From assembly GCA_963277665.1 (NCBI GenBank), contig OY728160.1, forward strand, positions 43,632,605 to 43,696,604: a DNA stretch of 64,000 nt, given 5' to 3'. The position numbers and the translations under genes are program-made. The number at the start of each line of letters is the position of its first letter. The first letter of the stretch is position 1. Source of the stretch: Viscum album (Eukaryota; Streptophyta; Magnoliopsida; Santalales; Viscaceae). Positions 55,163 to 64,000 of the stretch are shown one piece after another. The notes below the pieces were generated by a model that was not told the DNA's origin, did no database searches, and saw only the letters and a list, made by a program, of their open reading frames with translations.

Positions 55163-56272
55163 ATGGAACCTAGTGGAAGTAATGGAACCCGTATCAACTC
55201 ACGTAATCCATATAGGGATTTCCCTTTTACTCATGATAATTATAGTGGATTCAGTGATACAACTAATGTTGAACAACTTATTACCATACTGAGACAACTC
55301 ACTTAGGTTATGAATAATATATTTACTTGTATGGTGCACCCTGATCCACAGCGCGGATAATCAATGATAGACCAAATCATGAGGAAACAATGACCAACAT
55401 TCAATGTGACTAAAAATTTATTGTAGCTAAAAATGGATTAGTTCCTTAAAAAAATATTTCACACTTTGGGGAGTAGAAAAATAAAAATTGATGTCATCAT
55501 AGTTTATCACCTCGCAAGAGATGCAGATCAATGTTAGTCATTAATTCAATACACAATAAAGCTTGAAGAAGTGTCAAATATGGAAGAGAGGAAGTTTAAA
55601 TAACTATTCATAGAAAAACACTTTCCCTGTGACCATCAAAGAGACATAGAAATACAGTTACTGAGTCTGAGGAAAAAGGAGGATGAGAATGTCACACAAT
55701 ATGAGGCTATCATTCCAAGTATAGAAACATAGGAAGAAGATTATATACATATCCAAAGTAGTAAGTTTTATCAATTCTTCGATGGGTTAAAACCATTTCT
55801 CCATCAAGAATTAGTCTCACAATCCTTATCTTCATACAAAAATATTGCCTCAAGTGATATCATGGAAGAAAAAGATTTTCATATCTCTTACAACTATAAA
55901 GCAAAGAAAGTAAATAAGAGATATGCTAAACAAATTGGAAATCAAAATAAGGGGAAGAAGCGAAAATTTAAATTTCCATCCTATATTAAATGTGGGAAGA
56001 AACACCCCTGCACTTGCCTGAAGACAATGAGAGTTTATTATTAATGTGGTGAAAAAGGCCCCCAAGGTCGTAATTTCAAGGTAAATAAAGAGGTTCTAAA
56101 TGTTGAATGCTACAATTGTAAAGAAATGGGGAATTATAAAAACGGATGTCCTAAGCTGCAGGGAAACATTCCTCAGAAGAGGCCAACGGAGAATAGACAT
56201 TCCCATCTGATCACTACTGAGGAGGATGAAGATCTGACTGTCATGGTGGAATATAATTTAATATTTTCCTAA
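55163..56272 (+). pseudogene. gag: gag relic with zinc-knuckle nucleocapsid
   Basis: One frame runs from ATG at 55163 to the stop at 56270, about 370 codons, interrupted by roughly nine in-frame stops but without an obvious frameshift. Residues from about 90 to 220 carry the retrotransposon gag core (KIFHTLGSRKIK near the start; FIEKHFPCDHQRDIE and NVTQYEAIIPSIE later). The C-terminal part is Lys-rich (55862-55970). It contains a Cys/His cluster, IKCGKKHPCTCL, then CGEKGPQGRNF and a CX2CX4YX4C knuckle at 56108-56152. In the last, the conserved His is replaced by Tyr, a change one C-to-T step would cause. Gag forms the cytoplasmic virus-like particle and binds the element RNA. This copy is inactive. 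Confidence 0.75.
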
Positions 56273-56560
56273 AATTTATCCAATGCTATATTTCATTTTA
56301 GATCATCGCATTGTTTTATATCTTCATAATTTTCTAAGAAAGTTATATATTTCCAATTTTATTTAACAAGGGATATATCATTAAAAACACTTAAGGGAAG
56401 TATCATTGCATCAAATATTTGTGACTTAGTTCCCATTAGGTCATATAAATGCACGTTATCTGCTAATATTTTCATCAAACCATGATTTAATTTTATATAA
56501 TCCTTAGTATGGATTGGATTTGAGACCAGGATGCAAAAAATTATTGTAAGAAGAAGGAGG
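56273..56560 (+). pseudogene. Aspartic protease relic
   Basis: A weak trace lies between gag and RT, where gypsy elements encode the aspartic protease that cuts Gag-Pol. The text HCFISSXFSKKV near 56310 resembles the segment after the catalytic Asp, and MDWI followed by a KKKEV segment near 56510-56560 resembles the protease C-terminal end. The catalytic Asp-Ser/Thr-Gly triplet itself is not readable, probably because of a small frame disturbance. Confidence 0.5.
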
Positions 56561-56921
56561 TTACAATTTTTTATGATGATAAAAAGTACCTTATATTTAG
56601 GGAAGAATTTTCACTATTTGAATCTTATCTAAATAAACTCCTAGTAGATCTAAAAAATTCAGTTATTAGGGAGGAAGATATTGGAATTACTATGGTTGAG
56701 GAAATTAATTTTCAAATAGAGTATGTACCTATAGTGAAAATATGTGTTGAAGTGTTTCCAATGGATTTACCTAAACATCCTTCAGAACAAGAAATTGAGT
56801 TTTCCATTTATTTTTTCCCTAGTTCAGGACCATATAGAAGACCCCTTATTGAATGGACACTGTGTAATTAGTGGAATTAAAGAATCAACTAGATGAATTA
56901 AGTAATAAATGATTTATTCAC
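56561..56921 (+). pseudogene. pol: RT, N-terminal portion (left of the solo LTR)
   Basis: The sequence reads FYDDKKYLIFREEFSLFESY, then VEVFPMDLPKHPSEQEIEF near 56748-56805. This is the segment that enters the gypsy RT domain. A one-step frameshift near 56860 leads into LVELKNQLDELSNK, a stop and FIH, where the solo LTR interrupts at 56922. The stop sits where Gly is usual. The other half of the domain starts at 61157. Confidence 0.75.
56917..56921. other. Target-site duplication, left copy (TTCAC)
   Basis: TTCAC at 56917-56921 directly precedes the LTR start TATAACTACC. The same five bases occur at 61152-61156 directly after the LTR end GGGTGTTACA. Five-base duplications are the norm for Ty3/gypsy integration. 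Confidence 0.85.
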
Positions 56922-58539
56922 TATAACTACCCCTACTTTACATACATTTTTATTACTTCAGAATTGAAGCACACTTATTACAACATATAACAAAACCAGG
57001 AAAGGGCTGTATAGGTATAGTGTCTTTAGAAACTGGGAAACATAAACAACTGGTTCATAAATCGTCTACTTTGCCTCCCATTTATTTCATCATATCTGGA
57101 GTCCCTTTTTGGAATATCCTACTTAATAACCTTCTTCCTGACCTAGGGAAATAAAACATACAAAAGGGTGAGCTCAAATGCTTAGTAAGGGTAAACAAAA
57201 GAAAAATCAATCACATCATATTCATAAGAAGATAACATTTTGGAAATCTTAACCTGCAAAAGAAATCATAATTTCATACCATGGGATAAATCATAGAAGT
57301 GAAATGTAATCCCAATAATCATAACATAAAACATGGAACTTTGTGGCATACACACATAATCATAGAGAATTTTTCTTATTAGTCAATACTCATTGCCAAG
57401 ACTATCTTAGTGGACAACGTCCATTTCTGAACCAAGTTCACTCCTCATTTCAGTCCTGTTTCACTGAACCGGGTTGACCTGCCATTCCAGCCATGTCTAT
57501 CTCATGAGACATAAAATCATTACCCAATTCATTGAATGGATATATAGGTCCCACCCATCTCATAATGATACCATTCTTATGTGTTCCACAAAATCAAAAA
57601 TCATACATCATTGCATAACCCATGTAATAAAAATGGGAATCTTAAACATCATGGCATCATAAAACAATTAATATAAGATAAAGGAATTCATAAAAATAAT
57701 TCCATCACAACTTAATCAAATCAATGTAATAATAGATATAAAACAGAACCCTTTATAATCTTAGATGGAAAATAATTTTGATAAAACACTTGAACTCCAT
57801 TCTTGAAGAAAATATCCTTTCTACTTCAAAAAAACATTTCTTTCCTTTCTTAACATGTCATACAATTTTAAAATAAAATAAGTTGATTAAAAATAAACTT
57901 GAAAATTTGTAAAGGAAGATTCTTGGAAATTTGTTTTAAAAATCCATTCATGCTGTATAAGTTAAAAAAACATTTTTCTCATACTTTTTTCGGAAAAGTC
58001 AAAAACTTACCTCGTACGAAAAATGACAAAAGATTCCTTTCATATCATTTACTAACAACTCACCAAAGGGTAAAATGAGATTTAAACAATTGTAGTTGGA
58101 TAGAAATAATATTACATATTGAGGAAACATGGATGAGGATGATAAAATACACCCCAGTAAATACCAAAGTATAAACAATCTCGGATAAAAATGAGATTGT
58201 GATATTTTCCTTACCTTAGGTCCGATTTGCTTTTTAAGTGTCTGAACCTCCTTTATAATGATTTAAATAATGTTATTGACTTATTCCAGAATCATACTTA
58301 TTTTTATGATATCATATATGGTTCACTTATGACTTTATTTTACCCGTTCTTTTGTAAATTCCATGATAAAGAGTGTTTTGGGTAAAATCGTTTCATTTGT
58401 CGTCCGTGTTTTGACTAGTAATTATTCATATGATTACTTATATCATGATTACTTAATTCCAGAATATAAAACATGATTTATATATAATATATATTCTGAA
58501 TATACATATATAGAATAGATCAGTAAATGGAAATAAATA

Positions 58540-58969
58540 CACCGTTTATGGAGACGGTAGGTCATATTTACGCATGAACGCTATTTTTGTTTCCTTATAG
58601 AGTTGAATGGAATTAAGTAGATGACATACATATATATACACATAAATCCAGTATCATTATTATGTCATATATGTCATGATTACTTATTATATATACTTTA
58701 TAATCATTAGTGAATGGTTAACATGGAGAATGAATCTCCTCGCGTCATGGAGACAGTAGTCCGTACGTACGCACGAGCGATGATATCATTATCATGATCG
58801 TTGAATTATATTGGAGTGTATTTATACTATTTAAGAATCAATATCACTTTACAATAATCATATATAGTTGTTATTTACACCATTATACCAATCCAAGTAA
58901 GGTGGTGGTGGAAAATAGATTACACCACGGCGTGGAGACGGTATTTCGTACGTACGCACGCGCGGTGAT
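58540..58969 (-). repeat. Leader tandem repeat, three copies, CpG-rich core
   Basis: Copies: 58540-58580 (CACCGTTTATGGAGACGGTA...), 58741-58785 (CATGGAGACAGTAGTCCGTA...) and 58923-58969 (CACCACGGCGTGGAGACGGT...). The GGAGAC words are about 199 and 185 bases apart. Copies 2 and 3 share CGTACGTACGCACG. The spacers are also related (for example AGTAAATGGAAATAAAT, AGTGAATGGTTAACATGG, AGTAAGGTGGTGGTGG before each core), so this is a true tandem array of units of about 190 bp. It lies about 330-760 bases downstream of the LTR TATA box, hence inside the predicted transcript. Confidence 0.8.
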
Positions 58970-59300
58970 TTCGTTTTCCGTAGGATGGATAGATGGCGAA
59001 ATATGGTTGTTTCATACTTATAATAACATATCAGTATATGATTGATACTTATGTTATTACTTCATAATGAAACAACCTCAGAAGAAGAAGTGGAAGTGGA
59101 AATAAAGTTGAAAGAATCGGTAACTGACATTACCTCTTCTTTGAAGCGCCTCTTTGAGATCTCCATTTAGGGCACTAAAATTGGTCTTTGTGGAATACCA
59201 GAACCTCTAGGATGTTTCAAGTGAAGTGGAGAAGATAATGTGGCAGGTTTTGGCCGATCTGGAAGGCTCAAAGTGGTGTGAGGAAGAGAGGGAGGAGGTG

Positions 59301-59314
59301 CCCTTTTATAAGGG
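59301..59314 (-). promoter_or_regulatory. TATA box of the solo LTR promoter
   Basis: On the minus strand the site reads CCCTTATAAAAGGG, a near-perfect plant TATA box and self-complementary at its ends. It aligns with 52471-52480 of the plus-strand element. Transcription from it would run leftward through the leader repeats and on into antisense of the host element's gag. Confidence 0.65.
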
Positions 59315-60417
59315 AGAAGAGGGTCACCTTTGGAATAACTAAAACTATTATTTTATTATAAAGACAAATTCGGTTTTAAATAGCTCCAAACTGATTTATT
59401 TCGAGGCTAACGTGGGGATGGGTCGAAATCCTCTCCTAAAATATAATTTATACAAGTTTAGATTCCTATTTTAACCTTATCATTTAAATTTAACATTAAG
59501 TTAAATAATTTTACTTTTACCATGTTTTTTTGTGTTCTTACACTATAAGGTTAATAAACATACTATAAGAAGCCAAAAGAACCCCAAGTTTTTTATTATT
59601 AATATATATAACCTTATCTAAGTTATTTTTCCTAACCTTGGATTTTTTTTAATAAAATAACAATTAATAATATAATATTTGTTTTAAATACTATTTTATG
59701 TCAATTTTGACACTATTTAGTAATTGATTTTTGTGAAAATCATAACAGAATGATTAGTTCGAAAAAAGTTAATTAAATCAATACTGACATGTCATATTAA
59801 CCTATAAAATTATTGTAATTCATAAAAAGTCTCAATTTACATTTATTTTGGTAGTTATAACATAAATTATGTCAATATTTCATTAATATGATAATTACTA
59901 CATCATCTTTGTGTCATAAATAAATTAAATTATTTAATGTCTAAAAATTACAAATAAAATACCATTCTATAGGAAATATTTTTAGCTTTCTAATGAATAT
60001 TTATATTCGAATTTATCTTATGTATAACCCCATATTAAAAATTATTTTCTTATTAAACATTGATTTTAACTATTTTAACCCATCTTTAAATAAATTAATA
60101 ATAAATGTCCTAATCTAATCCAAGTGGGCCTAAATGGTCATATTTTATTCCTAAGGTTTTTTTGTTCAAATTAAACTTATCGAATAGAATTAGAAGATGT
60201 GTTAGGGTAATAATAATATCATTTTTACCCTTAATTACCCTATTTACTTTTAACCGTGGTAAAAAAAGTAAAAAGTGACTATTCACCAAAAATTATTTCC
60301 ATCTCATTGAACCACATTTTACTTACTGACATCAACCATGTCTCTCAGATTTTTGAAATTCCACTCACAGAAGCGGTAAAATTAAGTTTTATGAAAAATT
60401 CACTTTTTTTAACTACC

Positions 60418-60925
60418 ACTTAGTGGTTTCACTATTCATCAAAAAATGAAAGTTTCCAGAAAAATACCAAAAATTAGGACTAAGCTATATTTTATATTAT
60501 GAATTGAAAAAATATGTCTATTTTACCAAATTCAAAACATATCAGTTGCATTAATTAATTTAAAAATTAATTCCCGTCGTCAAAACAAATAGTGTGTTCT
60601 TAGGAGATAATAACTATCATAAGATTGACGCTTGTTTATATCTGGTTTAAATGTGAAATTACATCCAATGACCAACATTGTATTAAATTTTAAAAATACA
60701 TTCTAAATATAATTTAAAACCAATCAAATTAATAATTTATCACTATTAATTATTTCGATTAAAAAGGTTGTTTTTAATTAAAATTTAGTAATTTTCACTA
60801 TTCATCAGAAAATGAAAGTTATCCAAAAAGTACCAAAATTTCACCCCAAGCTAATTTCGATATTCTGAATCCGAAAATGAAGTCCATTTTGAAAAATAAA
60901 ATTTACAAAATTTCAAAAAAGTAGT
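60418..60925 (-). repeat. U3 repeat units of about 130 bp
   Basis: Two related units, 60418-60545 and 60790-60925, each start (plus strand) with TTCACTATTCATCA and run through AAAATGAAAGTT, AAAATACCAAAA or AAAGTACCAAAA, and an (AT)ATTCTGAA(T) to GAAAAA segment. A more diverged third lies at 60255-60400. Related units occur at 14430, 19815, 45950, 46320 and, reversed, 51061-51190. They lie upstream of the TATA box, where enhancers are expected. Confidence 0.65.
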
Positions 60926-61151
60926 TATTACTATTCATAACCGCTAGTTTTAATAATATTTTAATAGCATATCATTGTTTAGTGAAACTCGGTATTGCGT
61001 ACTACACACGTTATCAAGGAAGGACGTGATTGCGTGTAATGCAAGGCAATTCAAGGATGCGTGTTGTGAAAGCTTCTTTTGTTGTAGCGTACAACACAAG
61101 ACATTAATGAAATTAAAAAGAATATTTTTCATAAAATCTCAGGGTGTTACA

Positions 61152-61156
61152 TTCAC
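61152..61156. other. Target-site duplication, right copy (TTCAC)
   Basis: This is the right partner of the duplication at 56917-56921. The host RT reading frame continues immediately after it. Confidence 0.85.
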
Positions 61157-61880
61157 CCTAGTGTTTCTCCATGGGGAGTGCATGTTCTTTTTTATATGAA
61201 AAAATATGGATCTATAAGGTTGGGAATTTACTACAAGGAGATCAATGCAATAATAATAAATAAAAATTATCCCCTACCTCATATTGATGATTTATTCGTT
61301 CAAATTCATGTTGCTCAATAATTTTCCATGATTGACCTTCAATCTATATATCATCAATTGTGTGTGAAGAATGATGACATTCCGAAAACAACATTTCGAA
61401 CCATGTACCAGCATTATGAGTTTACAGTAATGCATTTTTGACTGAATAATGGACCCTCTATTTTCATTGATGTAATAAATAGAGTTTTTGAGGAATATAA
61501 TGATGAATTTTTAGTGTTATTTATTGATGATATCTTGGTTTACACCATATTCTATAAATATCAAGAAAATAACTTGCGCACTATTCTAAAGTATTTTATA
61601 AGAAATGAATAATATGAGAAGTTTACCAAGTGTGAATTCTGGCTTCAAGAGATTTCATTTCTAGGAAATATTATTTCTAATGATGGAATCTCTTTTGATC
61701 CTTCTATGACAAGAGAAATAAAATATTGGCCAGAACCGATGAGTATAACTGAGGTATGCAGTTTTATTGGTTTCACAGGATATTATTGGCATTTTTTCCA
61801 AGAATTTCTTCAATTGGGTAACAAATTAACCAATCTCACAAGTAATTTGGTTATAATTGTTTAGAAAAAAGAGTGAAAAA
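61157..61880 (+). pseudogene. pol: RT, C-terminal portion (right of the solo LTR)
   Basis: The frame begins PSVSPWGVHVLFYMKK and runs through NYPLPHIDDLFVQ near 61267, [13 protein letters not shown] near 61325 and [14 protein letters not shown] near 61370. The active site FIDDILVY is intact at about 61518-61542, and the thumb/linker reads VCSFIGFTGYYWHFFQEF near 61755-61805. Only three or four stops interrupt about 230 codons. The conserved Phe-Gly of the motif before the active site is lost (MHFXLNNGPSIF). This domain copied element RNA into DNA. Confidence 0.85.
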
Positions 61881-62406
61881 TGTTTTGAAGTATTGATGAA
61901 ATGATTTTTCAATGCTCTTATATTGAATATACTATCAGGGAATGATGAGATTATTATTTATAGTGAAGCATCCATGAAATTACTTGGTTTTGGATTTATG
62001 CAGAATGCTAGAGTTATTGACTATGCATCACGACCGCTAAAAAATCATGACAAAAATATCTCAATATTATCAAGAGATAAAAACTATAATAACTAATTTC
62101 AGGATATTGAGACACTATCTCTATTGTAAAAAATATGAGATATATACTGATCACGATAGATTATAGAATATTTTCTCACATAAAGAACTGAACATGATAC
62201 AAAGATGATGTCTTGAAGTGCTCTGGGATTATGATTTCACTATACGCTACCACTCATGGAAGGAAAATAAGATGGAAGATGATTTGTTCATAAAGGATCA
62301 TGGAGTTTTGAACATGATGAGTGTTGAAAGGGATCATATATCCATGGATCTAGTAAAAATAGATATGATGATAGTCATGGAAGGTGAAACATCAATAAAT
62401 TTTTAA
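61881..62406 (+). pseudogene. pol: RNase H relic
   Basis: RNase H removes the RNA strand during reverse transcription. Visible text is IIIYSEASMKLLGFGFMQNA near 61950, VIDYASRPLKNHDKN near 62010, and SHKELNMIQR followed by LEVLWDYDFTIRYHSWKENK in the open frame 62218-62406. The first catalytic acidic residue, usually Asp in YSDAS, is Glu here. The domain ends with DDLFIK, where the family has a conserved end-of-RNase H motif. A frame disturbance lies near 62080-62130. Confidence 0.8.
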
Positions 62407-63450
62407 ATGTATTCCAAAACATCATTTCTAGAAAGGATAAAAAGTTTTAAGACTGATAATGAGGTGTTTCAAAAGAACAATAAAGTTGTGACTGATGGGA
62501 GATTAACTTACTTCATATATGAAGATGGAATTTTTAAATTTGGGAATATAATTTGTGTTCTTGACATACCTGATACAAAAAGGGAATTTTTGGTTGATGC
62601 CCATAGCTCTAATTTCTCTATACACCCGGGTAGCATTAAGATGTATTGATATTAGAAGGAACATTTTTTTGGGACAACGTGATGAAAGAGACTGATGATT
62701 ATATGTCAAGATGTATGGTTTGTCAACATTTAAAGGCTGGAAGACAATATCATAGAAGAGTAATGAAACATTTTCATGTACCTATGTAGAAATGGAATGA
62801 TATTAGGATGGCCTATGTCATGTGGATACCAAAGGCACGTAGAAGGAAAATTACAATATGGGTCATTATTGATCATCATAACAAGTCATCACATTTTCAT
62901 ACTACAAGATAGGATTTACCACATGAAATTTTAGAATGACTATATATTAATGATGTTGTTTTTATTCATTTAGTACCCCTATCGATTGTTTTTTTTCATG
63001 ATCCCTATTTTACATCCAGATTCTGGAAAAGTCTTCAGAAGGCCCTAGATACTGAACTGCGTTTGAGCACTGCCTACCACCCTCAAAATGATGGACCATC
63101 AGAACAGAATATTCATACCTTAGAAGACATGTTCAGATGTTGCTCACTTTACTTTCAAGGTATGTGGGATCAATATTTACATCTGGTATAATTTTCTTAT
63201 AAAAATAGCTTCAATTCAAGTATTCAAATGGAACCATATGATGCGTTATATGGAAAGAGATTTCGCACACCAACTTTTTGGGATGATGTTGGTGAAAGAA
63301 AACTCGTTGGCCAATAACTTGTTGAGGAAACAATGTAAAAGGTAAAGATTATCCAAACCCACATTAAAGAAGCTCAATGTAGTCAAGATATATATACCGA
63401 TAAATGAATGAAGGATTTGTAATTTCAAGTAGGGGATCTTGTTTTCATGA
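62407..63450 (+). pseudogene. pol: Integrase relic
   Basis: Integrase joins the DNA copy to the host genome. The N-terminal His/Cys finger region reads EFLVDAHSSNFSIHPGSIKM (62407-62649) and continues to MSRCMVCQHLKAGRQ near 62700-62750, with the HHCC pattern readable. In the core the first catalytic Asp is replaced (MAYVMWIP, near 62810). The second region reads FFHDPYFTSRFWKSLQKALD near 62990-63050, again without the usual catalytic Asp. The third has its Glu in PQNDGPSEQNIHTLEDMF near 63080-63130. FSYKNSFNSSIQMEPYDALY follows near 63195-63250. Stops are frequent, so the enzyme is dead on two counts. Confidence 0.8.
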
Positions 63451-63860
63451 ATGTATCTCCAAATAAGGGTGTTATACAATTCGGTAAAAAGTGAAAATTA
63501 TGTCCTCAGTGCATCAAACCTTTCAAAAATGTTCAATGAATTGGGGTTTCAATGTACTATTTGGTAATGCAACCAAGTCTCTCCAATGTTCCTGATGCCT
63601 TCCACATATCACTGATGAGAAAAAACATGCCCGACCAAACACATGTACTAACCTATTAAGAAATAGAACTGGAACCCCATTAGTCATATTGTGAAGAGCC
63701 CATCAAGATTCTTGATAGAAGATAACAAGTAATGAAAAAATGGACGATCCGTCTAGTAAAAGTTCAATAGAAAAACCATAATATGGAAGAGGCATCGTGG
63801 GAAACAGAGGAACTTATGAAGAAGAACAACTTGAATCATCATATGCAGTAGTATTCTAGA
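63451..63860 (+). pseudogene. pol: Pol C-terminus with chromodomain-like tail
   Basis: The text GDLVFMNVSPNKGVIQFGKK near 63435-63490 is the SH3-like integrase C-terminal part. Then follow AFHISLMRKNMPDQTHVLTY near 63597-63655 and IRLVKVQWKNHNMEEASWET near 63748-63808. The last segment matches the end of a chromodomain, a module that in chromoviruses directs integration toward marked chromatin. The frame is largely open apart from a few stops. Confidence 0.75.
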
Positions 63861-63884
63861 AATTTTTAGGATGAAATTATTTGT

Positions 63885-63896
63885 TGGATGGAAGAA
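63885..63896 (+). other. Polypurine tract next to the 3' LTR
   Basis: GGATGGAAGAA directly precedes the LTR start TGTAACTTCCC. It is preceded by a GGATGAAATTATTTGTT lead-in that is also seen, diverged, before the 15061 and 23808 LTR edges. Confidence 0.7.
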
Positions 63897-64000
63897 TGTA
63901 ACTTCCCTTTCTTTCCCAATACACTTCTATTTGAATAATGAAAGAGGTTCTGATGTACGGAACATAATGTTCTAATGCACCACAACCTATCAAACAAGTC
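63897..64000 (+). repeat. 3' LTR, first 104 bases
   Basis: It starts TGTAACTTCCCTTTC and aligns over its whole visible length with the 5' LTR start at 50938. The remainder lies outside the window. Confidence 0.7.

Larger units (their letters stand above)
56922..61151 (-). mobile_element. Solo LTR, 4,230 bp, inserted in RT of the host element
   Basis: The left end TATAAC (from TGTAAC) and right end GTTACA are flanked by identical TTCAC duplications. The interrupted RT frame resumes right after it, so both ends are exact. It has no internal region: only one LTR, with U5 at the left and U3 at the right. It presumably arose by recombination between the two LTRs of a full insertion. Along the minus strand it has a terminal segment rich in GCGT/ACGC words (about 61150-60970), U3 units (60925-60790 and 60545-60418), a TATA box (59314-59301), leader repeats (58969-58540), and a U5 region with few stops to mark. 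It keeps far more CpG sites than any other LTR here, in line with being the youngest insertion. Confidence 0.85.
50938..64000 (+). mobile_element. Ty3/gypsy chromovirus-like element, plus strand, runs off the window
   Basis: Complete left part of an LTR retrotransposon: 5' LTR (50938-54664), PBS (54667), gag (55163-56272), protease, RT, RNase H, integrase and chromodomain traces to about 63860, PPT, and the first 104 bases of the 3' LTR. It inserted into the RT of an older minus-strand gypsy element and later received a solo LTR of its own family at 56,922-61,151. Without that insertion the internal region is about 5.0 kb. Its reading frames are the best preserved in the window, though stops are frequent. 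The domain order and the C-terminal EEASWETEEL text point to a chromovirus, possibly Tekay/Del. Confidence 0.8.

Noticed and set aside
58540..58969. CRISPR-like array
   Set aside because: Units of about 190 bp with related spacers inside an LTR of a eukaryotic retrotransposon do not have the short identical repeats and unique spacers of CRISPR.
60950..61199. Overlapping 60- and 74-codon open frames at the solo LTR end
   Set aside because: They span the LTR/host junction, so they are accidents of the insertion.

Overview
The window looks like repeat-filled nuclear DNA of a flowering plant, probably one with a large genome. It is extremely AT-rich, contains no intact host gene, and every long coding trace belongs to a decayed Ty3/gypsy (Metaviridae) LTR retrotransposon with plant-type features: a primer-binding site (PBS) matching initiator-Met tRNA, long LTRs whose ends derive from TGTAAC...GTTACA, and a chromodomain-like pol end. 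I cannot name the species.

Layout. 1-10.2 kb is AT-rich DNA with no gene; a possible LTR edge lies near 8.99 kb and a tRNA-like (SINE-like) head at 10.23 kb. 10.92-20.38 kb is a minus-strand element with two 3.4-4.1 kb LTRs around a 1.9 kb internal region in which I see no gag or pol, so it is probably non-autonomous (LARD-like). It abuts 20.38-32.43 kb, a second minus-strand element of the same LTR family that does carry pol: partial 3' LTR, polypurine tract (PPT), chromodomain, integrase, RNase H and reverse transcriptase traces, a poorly recognisable gag/protease part, PBS and 5' LTR. 32.4-42.3 kb is mostly featureless, with a hairpin and a possible Copia LTR edge. 42.3-46.8 kb is another minus-oriented LTR copy. 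48.4-50.94 kb is a minus-strand gypsy pol relic cut off inside its reverse transcriptase. 50.94 kb to the right edge is a plus-strand gypsy element (5' LTR, TATA box, PBS, gag, pol, PPT, start of the 3' LTR), itself split inside reverse transcriptase by a 4.23 kb solo LTR at 56,922-61,151 with a clean TTCAC target-site duplication. This gives a three-level nest.

How the parts relate. The LTR copies share the same modular plan: a terminal segment, one or more ~130 bp U3 units built around an ACTATTCATCA core, a TATA box, then (downstream in the transcribed leader) tandem repeats about 190 bp apart with a CpG-rich GTACGTACGCACG core, then the U5 end. The leader repeat is sharp in the youngest copy (the solo LTR), recognisable in four others, and not discernible in the two LTRs of the putative non-autonomous element. 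Coding traces are littered with stops, many at positions expected to be Trp, Gln or Arg, and CpG sites survive mainly in the youngest insertion. This pattern fits long-term loss of methylated cytosines after silencing.
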